In this document: piece by piece, positions 12,106 through 24,493 of the stretch
Layout of the letters: each line of letters opens with the position of its first letter
Numbering within the stretch: position 1 is the first letter of the stretch
Source of the DNA: Malania oleifera
Taxonomy: Eukaryota; Streptophyta; Magnoliopsida; Santalales; Ximeniaceae
Direction of reading: 5' to 3'
Length of the DNA: 64,000 nucleotides
Assembly (NCBI RefSeq): GCF_029873635.1
Contig: NC_080420.1
Span: 50,235,457 to 50,299,456 of the forward strand
Program-made: the position numbers and the translations under genes
Notes under the pieces: model-generated
What the model saw: the letters and a program-made list of their open reading frames with translations, nothing else
Databases searched by the model: none
What the model was told of the DNA's origin: nothing

Positions 12106-13320
12106 CTCCCTCATTTGCTTAGATTAGCAACCAATTAGCAAAGTGATTAAGCAAATTTTCTCTCAAATTTTTTATACTCCATTTGCTATTTACTCAATCT
12201 TTCAAGCTTATTTCCACATACTCTCTAACTCCTTATTTGCATGAATCATTTCAAAATAGAGAGTTCCTTTTTATTGTTCTTCTAACTTGCAAATCAATTA
12301 CAAGGTGTACAAAGATTTGATTATGTTATTGTGCATCATTTCAAATCATCTTCTTGGCATTACTCTCACATATTCATACATATTTGAAAAATTCTTTTGA
12401 GAGTTTTTCTTGATCGTTTATTCCCATAATATTTCGTATATAAATATTTGATTGGGAATAACTCATTTTAGCTTCCTAGTCTTTGCATTCAAATTGCAAG
12501 ACTTAAGAGCTTGCACATTTACTTGATACATCTTTTGCTAAGCTAAAACCCTAACATATCTGTTGTGATATTATTTAACATATCTTTAAGTTATTTGATT
12601 AGGGTTCTCAAGGTTAACTTGAATATTCATTTGTTGAATATATTATCTTGAATAATTTTTTTCACAATCTCAATTGAGCATTATATCCATATCATCTATG
12701 AGAGCATATATTTGGATCATATTATTGTACAAATTTGCTTGTGTTAGAAGCACTTTTAATTGTACAAAAAACTTTATTGATTGTAATCCAAGCATAGCCT
12801 GAGGTGGGTATTTTCTGCCCCTTAAGGAGTGTTTCGGCCTTCTCCGCCCCTTAAAGAGAGTTTGTAAAGGTTGGGGTCAACCCTACTAACTTGACCTAGG
12901 GTATTCCCTTACCCAGTAAGGAAAAGGTGGTTGTAACCGGTGTCGCTCCACTCATTAAGTGTGCATTAGTGGTAATCCTCAGGCTTGCGAGTTGAGGCGG
13001 GGATGTAGGCACGTTTGCCGAACCCCAATAACATATTCGGCTCACTTTTACTTTTCCTTACTTTATATTCTGCTTCTAGCTTGATTTAATTTCTTTGCTA
13101 AATATACTGCATATTAGATTGACACAGAATTGTAATTTGTTGAAAGATACTAGAACTGTATTGTCTGTGCTGAGAATTGATTGATTTATCATTTCTGCAA
13201 TTTCATGCGTGCTTAGACTGCCCCTAGGTTGTGTATTACTGCTGCTGGTTTAGTTAAACCTAGGAAGAAATTTTAAATTTTCAATTCACCCCCCTTTTTG
13301 AGAACACACCAATTCCAACA

Positions 13321-14030
13321 CTCTAACTCCTCTACAAGGACAAAAATATCGTATGTGACCCTTTCTTTCACAATATAAATAAACTTTGTTGTGTGTAAGA
13401 GTTTTGACTTATTAGCACTATTTTTACTTGATGAGGCATAACCATGTGATTTAAAAGAGGATTTAAAACTCTTTTTGAAAAAGTTATTTCTTTTAACTCC
13501 CAAGAATTTATTTGAGTTTTCTTTTCCTCTTATAGTTTTACCATGATTTTCAATTTTCTTTTTCAAGAGAGTATTTTCTTCTAAAATATTTTCAATTTGA
13601 TTTTTCAAATTTCCTACTTCTTATTGAACACCTTCATGGTCTTTTTGAGCATTTTTAATAAGCTCATAATTTTCCTTTTTAAGGGAGGCATTTTCATCTT
13701 TAAATGAGGAACAAAGACAAGGTTCCTTTTGTTTGCATTTTGATAATTTTTCCTCCAAACTTTTTATTTTTACTTCTAAAGTTTCATGTTCTTTTTGTGA
13801 ATTTGTATAAAGCGCCTCACTTTTCCTTTAAAAAAAATCATTTTCTTCTATCATTGAGGACTCCCTTTGTTTAAACAATGCAAGCTCTTTCTCAAAATTT
13901 TTGTTCTTCATTTTTACTAAAATTATTCATCAAGTAATTTAGCACAATTATTCACTAATTCATCATATGAGGGAGTATAATCATCATCGTCATCGTCCGA
14001 ACTTATTTACCCTTGTTCATTGGCTATGAA
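13321..14030 (-). pseudogene. Gag fragment Z of another Sirevirus
   Basis: Sense translation (high to low coordinates) gives FIANEQG, an Asp-rich run ISSDDDDDDYTPSYDELVNN, long heptad-rich coiled coils (LEENTLLKKKIENHGK), a basic FLGVKRNNFFKKSFKSSF region and a decayed zinc knuckle YCERKGHIRYFCPCRG near 13370. This is the middle of a Sirevirus gag. It duplicates the knuckle already present in element A, so it is a separate element. LTR X cuts it at 13321 and Y at about 14030. Frameshifts are present. Confidence 0.7.
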
Positions 14031-14540
14031 GCCAGAATGTGCTTCTGGGAGGATGGATGATGGTCCTCGTGATGATTATTTTCGACAATGTCTTGAGAGA
14101 GGATGGATGCTCATATCACTACACTTGAAAATAATTATGCTCGGGACTCTCATATTACAAATACTCGCCTCACCAACATGGAGAATGGGCTTAACAGGAT
14201 CCTTGAATATTTTAAACTTGATGATTAATTCCTCTTTTTGATGATGATCAAAGGGGGAGATATTTATGCTTTAGTTTAATGTTTAGTTGGTTTGGAACTT
14301 TATTCCTAGTTTGAGGTTTTGGAATCTTAATTTCTAGTTGTATGTTGGCTATGTAACTCCTATGTTAGGAATTTCCTATGGTATGAAATAGTTAGTTGAA
14401 TGGATTGCTTGTGCTTTATATGCATATAGTAAGGGGGAGCAAATTTTTATTTTCTTAAACCATATGCATAAATTAATTGGGCGCTTGGAATATATCTTGT
14501 GGAAACAACAATGGTTTGTCATCATTAGAAAAGGAAAAAT
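14031..14540 (+). mobile_element. Element Y: 3' end of internal region
   Basis: The plus-strand frame 14094-14228 reads ERMDAHITTLENNYARDS..NGLNRILEYFKLDD and a TAA: a coiled-coil C-terminus like that of the third ORFs of elements B and C. Purine tracts follow at 14249-14260 (CAAAGGGGGAGA), 14430-14440 and 14528-14540, the last abutting the LTR. The left boundary with gag fragment Z is approximate. Confidence 0.65.
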
Positions 14541-15906
14541 TGTTAGCCTTAGTGGGTACATGATCCTATTTGTCGTATTTTGATGATTACAACCCATTAG
14601 TGGTTCTAAGTTACTAACCTTTGAATATCAAGTTATGATAGGTGCAAGTGGATAAAAGTGTGGAAATTCATGAAGATAAAGATTGAATTGTGAAGATCAA
14701 GTGGACATTCAAGAGGAAGATCTCAAGCACATCAAATGGATCAATTGTGAATTCATATGTAATGGGGAGTGTTTGGGGTAGGATTTTTGTAACTCTTTTA
14801 GTAATGTTTCACGCAATTTTATTGAGCAAGAGTTGAGTAAATTGCACATGCATATTAATCCATATAGTATATCATTCATCATATAGGATATCATTTATCA
14901 TTTGAATAAAAAAAAGATGTTTTTCATAGTTTTTATGCTTAGATTTTTTCAAAGTCAAAACTATAATTAATATAATAAAAGAGTCACATATCATATACTC
15001 AATTTCATTTATTATGGCACAAGGTTTCAATGGTCTGAGTATTGTACACTTTGGTATATTTGGTCCCGCTTGTGTTAGAATCATTTTCATGTACCTAAAA
15101 TAGAATAAAATCAAGGCATTAAGGGAACAAGGAAAACCATCCACGGTCTTCCATGTATATATCAATGGTTTCCTTCTAAGGCAAATCGTCGACGGTTTTG
15201 AAAAACATCAACGATTAGGGTCGTATTTTAAAACATAACGGCTAGTTTAGTATTTTATTTTGCATTTAAGTGTGTCTAACGGCTAGTACACATTTTTTAC
15301 TATTTAAATAATACTTTTAACTTGTTTATAAAAACTCTATGACTAGTGAACAATTTCCTTAAGCTCATTGCATTAGTACTAGTTCATCAGTTTAGTGCTC
15401 ACTCTCTCTCTCTCTCTCGCTCTCTAATCTTGTTTGTGGTTCAATACTTGAGATATTAGTGTGAGGATTTCTTGGTGTTGTGATTAGCTCATTCAAGGAG
15501 CATTGTCTACATCAACAACATCTTGTTTTTCTTCTTGAAATTGTAAGGGTTCTTGGTGAACGTAACTTGAAGGCTCTTTGTGAGCAGGAAGGGATTTCTT
15601 CCCTTGGTGGTGTACATGAAGGCTTCTCTACCTATAAGGAGTAAGTACAGTGGATTTGGAATCCTTGAGCTTGGCTCAAGACGTGGACGTAGGTAAGGGA
15701 CGAACCACGTTAATATCGTATGTTAAGCTTCTCTTCCCTTCACTCCTTTACTTATGCTTCGTGTGTGGTTTATTTTATATATTGTAATATAATAATTTGT
15801 GTCTTTCCAAGGTTTTCATTTTGTAGAGAAAAGCATAAAATCTGAAAAAGAGTCTATTCACCTCCCCCCCCCCCCTCCGCATCCCTTTTTTTTTCTAGAT
15901 TCCACA
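14541..15906 (+). repeat. 3' LTR of plus-strand element Y
   Basis: Starts TGTTAGCC right after the terminal purine tract and ends TTCCACA at 15906 after a poly-C run (CACCTCCCCCC at about 15858), about 1366 bp. It holds a TATAAAA-type box near 15325 and a CT microsatellite at about 15400-15424. A box with CGTCGACGGTTTTGA at about 15186 resembles the palindrome in the LTRs of element F. The 5' partner LTR is absent. Confidence 0.7.
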
Positions 15907-16813
15907 CTAGGGACAATAGAGGCCCATAATTTAGTTGTCACATGACTATTGATTTGTTGGCTACCAACTAGAATACTAATGTGACACCTTCCTAGTACCC
16001 AAGTTTTTCTCAAAAATCATTCAAAACTGAAACTCTTTGTCGATAGTCATTTGTTAAGAAAACACATAATAACTAAGCTAAAGTAATTTTAATTTTTAAG
16101 CTAAATGAGAGAAATGCAAAATTTCCACAAGCGGGCTTGACTAGCCTCTAATGGCAGTTGAGTGACCCCTTTTTTTACATATTCTATTCACGCATGAGCA
16201 AAAATGCTTGGTGCCAACATAGGGGCAATTGAAACGGTTCCTCTGGCCTTACCATATGATGTTAACTGTTGATAGGTATCTTGTAATGATCAGGGTTATG
16301 GTAAGTGTCATATATCACTTAGGGTAATTATGTTGGTTAAATAGACCTCCAAGACCTTTTCATGCACACGTAATAGTGGGAAAGACCTTTTCATATCTCT
16401 CTTATGGTTTTTATTTCAACTCTCTTTGTTTCTTTTATTTCTCCTTTGAATATTTAACATATTTTTCATTGCCCATTATTTGCACTAATCTTTCAAAAAT
16501 TAGTTCTATCTCTGTCTTTTAAATTTCATGCATTTTTATTTTATGTATGTTGTGAGTATGCATGTATAAATATTGAGTATGTGTGCATCCTTGTGGAATC
16601 TTAGAGTAGAGAATACTATATGCATAACATGCTTTGCTTGCATTAGAGCATATTTGTGTTTTACCAAAAGAATGAAAGCATATTTCTTAAAGAATATTTA
16701 TATGGTTTTAAAAGCCTATCTAAATTTGCATGTTTGTATTTCTTACTTGCATGTCACCTAAAAGCGTATTATAGCATAAAGTCTAGATTTTCATGTAATT
16801 TCATTATTTTTTG
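15907..16813. other. Left flank of element F, no gene seen
   Basis: AT-rich sequence without a recognisable coding region or LTR end. A purine or pyrimidine bias is not evident. The last five bases (16809-16813, TTTTG) are the target-site duplication of F; this flank was originally continuous with 46752 onwards. Confidence 0.6.
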
Positions 16814-17349
16814 TGTTGTAATAATGGTCGGATAAAGGATGCACAGCGGAATAAAACACAACAAGCAACTCAACTAGTATATAAAACAACAAGAACAACA
16901 ACAACACGAGAATTTACGTGGTTCGGCAATGCCTACATCCATGGAAGCAATCATCACAACAATTTCACTAAGAAATTATAGAGTACACAATACACTTCTA
17001 AAAAATGATCTCTCTTTTTCACAATACCCTCAGATAAGGATATATAGACTTTCCTTTGGAGGTTTTCCCCCAAAAACCAACCAACTTAACATTCAAATTC
17101 AAATTTTGAATTTCTGTCTCGCGGCCCAGAAACCAAACCGTCAACGGTTTTTTTTGAGATTCTATGAAACCATCTACGATTTGAGATACCGAGAGCATGT
17201 TTTTTAAGATGTCTGAGATTTCAGTGAAATCGCCGACGGTTTCAGAAAAGTCACAGAAAACTGACGACGATTTTCCCCCAAAATTCTACTCTATGTTCTT
17301 TTCCTTGTGTAACTTAGTCATCTCAAGAAATGAGCCACCATTCACAACA
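16814..17349 (-). repeat. 3' LTR of element F
   Basis: Plus view TGTTGTAATAATGG to CCATTCACAACA, 536 bp, matching 46204-46746. A TATA-like run lies at about 17038-17046. Palindromic CCGTCGACGG-type boxes (here mostly decayed) occur at 17128-17265. Confidence 0.9.
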
Positions 17350-17510
17350 ATCTCCACCTTAGCGAATTTCTTCCCCTTGGGAGAATCATGAAAAACATAG
17401 CCCGATGCTCCACCTCATCCTTAGAACATTAAGTTGGGTTTGTCTCTATTCTAACACTTGAAACATGAAGAAAGTCTAAGCAATGCTTGAACTTTTCAAA
17501 AGTAACCAAT

Positions 17511-18900
17511 TTAGTCCAAATATATGCTGCATTCCCGAACCCTATGAAACCTCACATCAATATGTTTAGTTCTAGCACGGTACACTTGATTATTTGCCAA
17601 GTAAATGGTACTTTGACTATCACAATATAGTACCACTCCATCTTGTTGTAATTCCAGCTCTTTGACCAAACTGGTAAGCCATAAGGCTTCCTTTGTAGTT
17701 TCGGTAACTACCATATATTTTGCCTCAGTCGTGGACAATGCTACCAGAGATTGAACCATGGATCTCCAACATATAGGTCCTCCTACAAGAGTAAAGACAT
17801 AACCCGTTGTAGACCTTCTGTCATCCATATCCCTTGCATAATCAGCGTCTACAAACCCCATAACTGAAGGACAACCCCGTTGCTTGCCGAACATGATGTT
17901 ATAACCCGATGTACTCTGTAAGTATCTGAATATCCATTTGAAGGCTTCCCAATGTTGTTTTCTTGGATTAGATAGAAACTTACTAACCACACTCATGGAA
18001 TGTGCCAAATTTGGCCTTTTACACACCATGGCATACATTAAACTCCCCACAGCACTATCATAGGAGACCTTTGACATGTCCCGAATATCCTCATCCATAC
18101 TTGAGCAATCAGTAGTAGACAACTTAAAATGACTTGCTAGAGGTGTACACATCGGTTTTGCATCAGTCATGTTAAACCTCTCTAAAACCTTATGCACATA
18201 ACCGCCTTGAGATAGCCATAACCTCCGTGCAGTTCTACCCCGATGAACTCCATCCCAAATATTTTCTTGGCTGAACCAAGATCCTTCATGTAAAATTCCT
18301 TATGCAATAGTTCCTTTAACAGATTCACCTTAGTTAAATCTTTTTCAGTTATCAACATGTCATCAACGTACAATAACAAGAAAATAAAAGAACCATTATC
18401 AAGTTTGTTCACATATACGCAGCAGTCATACTCACACCTTTTGTAGCCAATCTTAATCATGTAGGAATCAAATCTTTTATACCATTGCCTTGGAGACTAT
18501 TTCAACCTGTAGAAAGATTTCTTCAACTTAGAAACTAAGTTTTCTTTCCCTAGTTCATTGAATGCCTCCGGATGTACCATATAATTTGTTCCTCCAAGTC
18601 ACCATGAAGAAACACCATCTTCACATCCATTTGTTTCAAATGAAGATCATAATGGGCTACCAACCCCAACACAATCCTGATCGAAGTATTTCGGACCATA
18701 GGTGAAAAGATCTCATCATAATCTATTCCCTTTTTTTGTGAGTATTCTTTTGCCACTAACCGTGCCTTGAATTTCTCTCCTTCCTTTTCTAAAATTGCCT
18801 CCTTCTTCCTATATACCCATTTGCAACCTATTGGTTTCTTCCCATCTTAAGCTCCACCAAATCCTAAGCTTGATTTTTATGTAGTGATTCCATCTCTTCA
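17511..18900 (-). pseudogene. Element F pol: reverse transcriptase and RNase H
   Basis: Sense order: AKEYSQKKGIDYDEIFSPM and HYDLHLKQMDVKMVFLHGDLEE (18756-18550); IGYKRCEYDCCVYV, LLLYVDDMLI (catalytic YVDD box) and FYMKDLGSAKKIFGMEF (18460-18240); MHKVLERFNM, then VGSLMYAMVCKRPNLAHSMSVVS, FVDADYARDMDDRRSTTGYVF, SLVALSTTEAKYM (RNase H acidic residues) and TKHIDVRFHRV (18197-17511). These are hallmarks of Tork/TNT1-type copia polymerases. Frame changes occur near 18190 and 18500. The tail after 17511 is short and ends before the purine tract. Confidence 0.88.
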
Positions 18901-19638
18901 ATCATTACACCCATCCACCTACCTTTCTCCTGGTCATGCACTGCCTTTTGAAATGTAGTTGGATTATCGCAACTAGTAAGAAAAGTATATGACACTAACT
19001 CTTCAAACTCATACCTTGGCGGAGGTCTGATAGTACGTCAGGTTCTTTGTATAGGAAGATTGTCGACTTGCTGGTTTCATAAGCTAAAGCTCCCTGCAAC
19101 CATAGGACCATGATCTTTTCCATTGCCCTGAGCTTCCAACTCCACCTGCACAACATGTTCATCACTACCCCAACTTTCTGGCTCTTATTTCTGTTCATCA
19201 CATTCTTGAGTATGCGTCACCATAGCCTCCTCATCAAAGACTACATCCCTACTAATCACCACCTTGTTTGCCACTAGGTCCCACAACTTGTACCCCTTCA
19301 CACCCTTTGGATATCTCAAAAAAAAAAAATGCAATAACGAGATTTCGTATCAAGCTTAGACCTCTCCTCACTAGTCATGTGAACATAGGCTGGACACCTG
19401 AATACTTTCAATCTAGAGTAGTCTACTGCATTTTCCATCCATACCTCTTCTATCACTTTAACCTCTAGTGATGCCCTTGGTGATCAGTTTATCAAAAAAC
19501 AAGTCATATTAACTAACTAGGCCCAAAGTTCTTCGGTAGCCCTACATTAAGCCTGAGACATCGAGCTCTTTCAGCCAAAGTCCAGTTCATCCTTTCAGCC
19601 ACACCATTTGTTGAGGTGTCCAGCGAATGGTAAAGTAT
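18901..19638 (-). pseudogene. Element F integrase C-terminal half
   Basis: Continues the integrase interrupted by element C. Broken pieces equivalent to TPQQMVWLKG.TGLWLKE (the usual TPQQNGVAERMNRT box) read at about 19610-19560, followed by a decayed GYPKGVKGYKLWDLVANKVV-like region near 19320-19260 and the linker to RT. A poly-A run (19318-19329) interrupts it. The last five bases (19634-19638, AGTAT) are the target site duplicated by insertion of C. Confidence 0.7.
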
Positions 19639-22470
19639 TAAGAAGTAATGTGTACTCCCAAGAGGGGGGTGAATTAGCATATAAAAATTTCTTTATAAAT
19701 CTTTTTATTACATCTTTCCCAACTATTTTAGATTCAGCAATCACGCAAGTATAATTGATTTGCTATCACAAGTACAACTAAGAACCAATTTAAAATTAAA
19801 TCTTTAGGAATGAAAAGATCAACTTGAATAAAATTTCAAAGATTTTATTTTACAACGCTTTGGAACTTTATCAATATTCCTTTCAGCAATTTAATTCAAA
19901 ATCAAAACTCAATTTAGCTTTTGAATATGTCAATCCAATCAACAAGGTAAGCTTGATTTCACAGTATGAAAAAAAATAGAAATTTCAACAAGCTTCCAAA
20001 ATTCAAACTTTGATATCAAATAAGTTGCTTGAATTTAAGTATGTAACTAATCAATAAGTTAATGAGCTTTGATATTTATCAATCAGCATACTCCCTTTAA
20101 TTAAGGTTTTCGCAATTCCCAACAACAAATTAATTTCCAACAATTACGTAAGCATCCACGCAATTTATATATGTAGAAAATTAAAGAGAGTAGGGAAGAA
20201 AGAGAGGCACTAGATTTTTCCAAGGTTCAGCCCAAGGCCTACATCCTTGCCCCAAGCAACCGCTGTAAGGATTCCAACTTTCTTTATTAGGCCAAAGTTA
20301 CAACCTCTCTCCTTCTCAAGTGGAGTTCCCTCTCTAATGAGAATCCCCTCTCGCTCATCCAACGATTAAATCCCCTAAACCATCAAAAACAACAAGAGAT
20401 ACAAGAACAATTTTGTGTACGAGAAACACACTCAAAAGAGCTTATTAGTATAGTTAAAATCAAAATATACTTCAGCAATTTATCAACATAAAGAGATGAA
20501 GCTCAGAGTAAATATCACCAAGGTTCTTTCGATTTAAAAAGACTCAGTTTAAAGCATAAGAACCGTGAGCTTTAATTCAGTAAGACTCAACATAAACTTT
20601 CAGCAAAGTTTTTTCAGAAAAAGAGCTTTGAGAGTATGAGTGTAAGCTTGGATGTTGATTACTATTGATTGTTACGTATTTAATTCTTCAGGTAATCATG
20701 TATTTATAGCTAGAAAAACTTAACTTTCGTATTTCCCAAGTTACTTGCAGTATTCGCCAAGTTTTTACAAAGTTTAGGGTCCAAGCAATCTATTTTGGAA
20801 ACATTCCCTCGCTGTTTTAAATTTAAATAATCGAAGGTCAGTCAACTGAACTATCGGGGTCAATCGCCTATGCCTTTATAATTCAACGAGATTTCAAACA
20901 CAAAATGGGGTCAGTCGCCTGATCCTAAAAGGTCAATCACCTGATGCTATTCTGTCTGTTTATTTTTCATCAGCATAAAATGTTAGTCGCCTGATCAAGT
21001 ATGGTTGGTCGTCTGATACTATTTTGTCTACTCAATTTATTTAGCATAGAATATGTCAGTCGCCTGAGCTTGCATCTTTCCAAAAACATTGTTTATTCAA
21101 TACATTAAACCTTCAATTTTTGGAAAACATATATGAGACTTAATTTAAAATAATTTTCTAGGTTTTTTCAAAATCAAGTCTGTTAGAAAAGGTGTATTCC
21201 CAAGAGGGGGGTGAATTGGAAATTTTAACTTTTCTCCTAGGTTAAGTCAGAAGTCAATATGTTTTGGTAACCTAGGGTCTTTCTACACAATTCCAAATGA
21301 GCTGATAAATAGAATGCGTGGAATTTAAATCATGTACATCATTTATGCTACAACACATACGTGCGGTAAATATAAAGTGCTGAAATGTAAATAGACACAC
21401 GATATGTCATCGGGGTTCGGTCAACTATGCCTACATCCCCACCTCTAGCTCACAAACTAGAGGATTCCACTCATAGCTCAATTCAGGGTGGAGTGGCACC
21501 GTTTAGAACCAGATCAAATTAACACAGGACTGACCTTAACCTTAACCAGGTCAATTAGCGGGGCTGACCTCAACCTACACCCATTAATAGGACGATGCAC
21601 CTAACTTTCCTAACCGGGTCTAAGCCAATCCGGGACTATTCTAGAGCTAGTCTCCCTCTTCAGGCTCATGCCTGGAAATACAACAAATGTATATATAATC
21701 AAATGGTACAGTGATTGTGCTTTCGTGTAAAGCAGATATGTACCCAGATACGCGCAATAACATACACCACAATATGATTCAATATGTAAGCTCAATGTGG
21801 TCTAAATGGTTCAACTCTCAAAAATATTTTCTATCAATGTAATGCATACGTGAGAGTGTCAAACAAGAAATCTTTGTATCACAAGATGTTCGGCCAATAA
21901 ATTCACACAAAGATGTCAAGTCTCAAGTATTTCAATCAGTAAGATATCTCAAGCATGTAAGTATTAAATGGTGTGTATGCTTGGTTTGCAAAAGATGTGT
22001 AATCTTTGTATTCAGCAAATAATATATGAGTGAAAGAATATGGCAAACAAAGATCACTATCACACAAATAAATATCTCTTCAAATATTTTACAAGATAAA
22101 AGTGCGATAGATATTTGGAAGTGTTTGAAAAGTTTTTGCAATCAAAAACAAATACAATCTTCTCAAGATCTTGCAATGAAGGTGCAAGCTTAGAAGATCT
22201 AACAAAGTCTTCTTAGGACAGACTTATCAACAAAGTCCCCTAAGAATCCTTAGGTTTTGCTCTCAAATAAAATCGTGCCAAGAAAATAGAACAAGGAGAG
22301 CAAACCTTTCCAAACACACACTCAATCCACTTACAAATGATGTAGGCACTAATAAACAATAAGCATGAGTGAATGAGGCTCAAAAATGAGTAGTATAGGC
22401 TTTTGGATTTTCAGAGAATTCTCCCTTAATCAAAGTAGCTAATCCATGCTAATTTTCTCAAATGATCTCA

Positions 22471-22478
22471 TATATATA
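22471..22478 (-). promoter_or_regulatory. TATA box of LTR B
   Basis: TATATATA on either strand, about 1.3 kb from the inner LTR end and about 130 bp downstream of the palindromic boxes. The 5' LTR has a shorter version at 29451-29456. Confidence 0.55.
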
Positions 22479-22609
22479 GGCATAGGAGAAAATATGAGCG
22501 TTGGGGACCTATTGGGTATTATTAGAGAAGTTTAATGATGTTTAAAGCATTTTAACCCTGTTTAAAAAATATTTAACCGCGGTAAAAATCAGGGTAACCT
22601 GAGAGGTCC

Positions 22610-22950
22610 AGTCAACTAGAAATGTTTCGGTCGACCAAGTCTCATATGGTTCGATCGACTAGGGGAGTTTTGAATTAAAGGCTCGGTCGACCAGGAGAGG
22701 CTGATTTCTTAATTTTTTGAGGTTTGGTCGACCAGACCGCTGGGATTTCTCCCAAGAACTCTCGGTCGACCAGGTAGTTGGAGTACAAAAAGGGATCGGT
22801 CGACCAGATGGTCAAAGTGTTGACCTAGGGAGGTTTCGGTCGACCAGGAGTTTCTGAATTACCTAGTTCGATCGACCAGGGCCTTGGTCAACTGTTGACC
22901 CAAGCCTAGTTCGATCGACCAAGGCAGATTGAACTGCCTAGTTTAGTCGA
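22610..22950 (-). promoter_or_regulatory. GGTCGACC palindrome cluster in LTR B
   Basis: About ten copies of a box centred on GGTCGACC (or GATCGACC), often CGGTCGACCAGG, at 20-50 base spacing. This matches the symmetrical CGG..CCG repeated motif described for Sirevirus LTRs upstream of the promoter. Confidence 0.7.
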
Positions 22951-23387
22951 CTAAAAGTGCACCAAGTGTGCATTTTGGTTCCATTTCGAAACATATGAAC
23001 CCTATTCAAGTGCCTAACAAACATATGTGCAAATGTGAGTATCCTAGGGTCACTTGGGGTCCAATTTTAAGACACCAAAAAAGTCCGGTGTCAGTCAACG
23101 GTCTTTCTAAGGTCTTTTCTCATTCACGGTTTGTTTTAGATTACATATTATCATACATGTGATGTGTGTGAGCTTATTACAAACCAGAGCCCTACTTACT
23201 ATTACAGACCAATTTTAACAAATGAGTAATATTACAAGTAATATTCATAATCGGTCTTCAAACTTTTGCTTGCTTTGTGCCCATCTTGATCTAAACAATC
23301 TTAGTTCCTACACAAAACCTCAAATGCCTATTAGATACAATGAGTATTTGTCATAATCAAAACCGGGCGTGACCTATAAGGTCAACA

Positions 23388-23949
23388 TTCTCCCCCTTTT
23401 TGATAATGACAAATACGATTGGCAAAAATATGGAGTTAAACCTAAGATGGCTCCCCCTCACAATATGTATCCAATGTATTTTCAAATAAAACCATAAACC
23501 CATTATTTTTTCCTCTTTCCATCTCCCCCTTTTGACAACAGTAAAAAGGGCAATATGAATTAAAATCCTAGGCAATGGGTGATTATTACATTTATGCATG
23601 ATGAATTTTGGAAAGATTTTTGAAAATTTTTGGCAGTGTCATTTGTAAATCAGACTTCCCAAAAGACATCCTATATAAACATAACCTGTTTGAATTTAAA
23701 TTTTTCAACAATTTATCCACAACTACTCAAACATTTCAGTATGGTCCAATTACAGCAAGTAAAATATCAATATGAACATAAATTGGATGAGTTGTGCAAC
23801 ACAGATGATAAGCAATATAATCATGTGACAAAAATATGAACTATGCACATAGTCGAAAATCAACTTTCACAAAGTCGAAAGCATGAAGATAAGTCAACAA
23901 TGGAACTAGTTGCTAAGACTTGGAAAGTTCCTATGAAAGAGCTCCCCCT
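23388..23949 (-). other. Multiple polypurine tracts of element B
   Basis: In plus view TTCTCCCCCTTTTTG at 23388-23402 (abuts the 3' LTR, so the functional plus-strand primer), GCTCCCCCTC at 23450-23459, ATCTCCCCCTTTT at 23521-23533 and GCTCCCCCTA at 23940-23949. Repeated tracts are a Sirevirus hallmark. Confidence 0.75.
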
Positions 23950-24493
23950 AAGTGTATGCACGTTATGAAACAATTACTTTAAATGTATATATGTGCATGA
24001 TCAATTCTAAGGAATGTAGTATTTCAATGCAAATGAATCAATTGTGACATATTTAGATTTTGCACACATAAAAAGTAATGTTTTAACTATTTGGGCAAAT
24101 GTCTATAGAAAATTCGGCAACATGCCAACTGTAAACAGGACATTTGCCAAATTTTACCTACACAAAAACAGTTCTCAAACATACAGTATCATAGGAGTAA
24201 GGCATGCAAGAACCTATCATCTACCAGCAAGCAATTCTCAACAACTGCATCCGCCATGGAGTAGGCATTCTACACTATTCATGCATCTCGATAAAATAAT
24301 CATTTAACCAAAGGCACATGCAAATCAAGATACTGCATATATATATATATCATAATCAAATAGGGTAGTGTAGCATAGTATCTTGAGAATACAAATAAAA
24401 GTAAGAGCTGCTTTTATTTAGTACAGACCAGATGATATAAGATAAAATAAAAAGAATCAAAGCCACGCAATCTGATCTGCAGACAACTCCGGA
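23950..24493 (-). other. 3' untranslated spacer of element B
   Basis: No coding signal. It contains an AT microsatellite at about 24337-24350 and a segment (CTGCATCCGCCATGGAGTAG, about 24246) that is also present in element D at about 37286, showing B and D share this 3' region. Confidence 0.6.

Larger units (their letters stand above)
9138..13320 (+). repeat. 3' LTR of plus-strand Sirevirus X, split by solo LTR J
   Basis: Starts TGTTGACTC at 9138 right after the purine tract and ends AATTCCAACA at 13320 after CACCCCCC, the poly-C signal in plus orientation. Removing LTR J and its target duplication (9622-11632) leaves about 2.17 kb, the usual size of the other LTRs here. Palindromic boxes occur at 9420-9620 and 11635-12000. 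A TATA box is at 12097-12105, with the conserved CCAATAGGTCCCCAACG just before it; the same pair is found in element B. Reading both halves as one LTR is an inference from size, content and the near-duplicate target site. Confidence 0.65.
21181..23387 (-). repeat. 3' LTR of element B (complete)
   Basis: Plus view TGTTAGAAAAGGTG at 21181 to AGGTCAACA at 23387. It has the inner poly-C signal (GGGGGG at about 21205 in plus view), a TATA box at 22471-22478 with GTTGGGGACCTATTGGG just upstream in sense, and about ten GGTCGACC boxes in 22610-22950. It aligns closely to 28193-29734. Confidence 0.9.

Noticed and set aside
22610..22950. Regularly spaced palindromic repeats resembling a CRISPR array
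   Set aside because: Units are 8-12 base palindromes with irregular spacing inside a plant LTR; no array structure and no cas genes. They fit Sirevirus LTR boxes.
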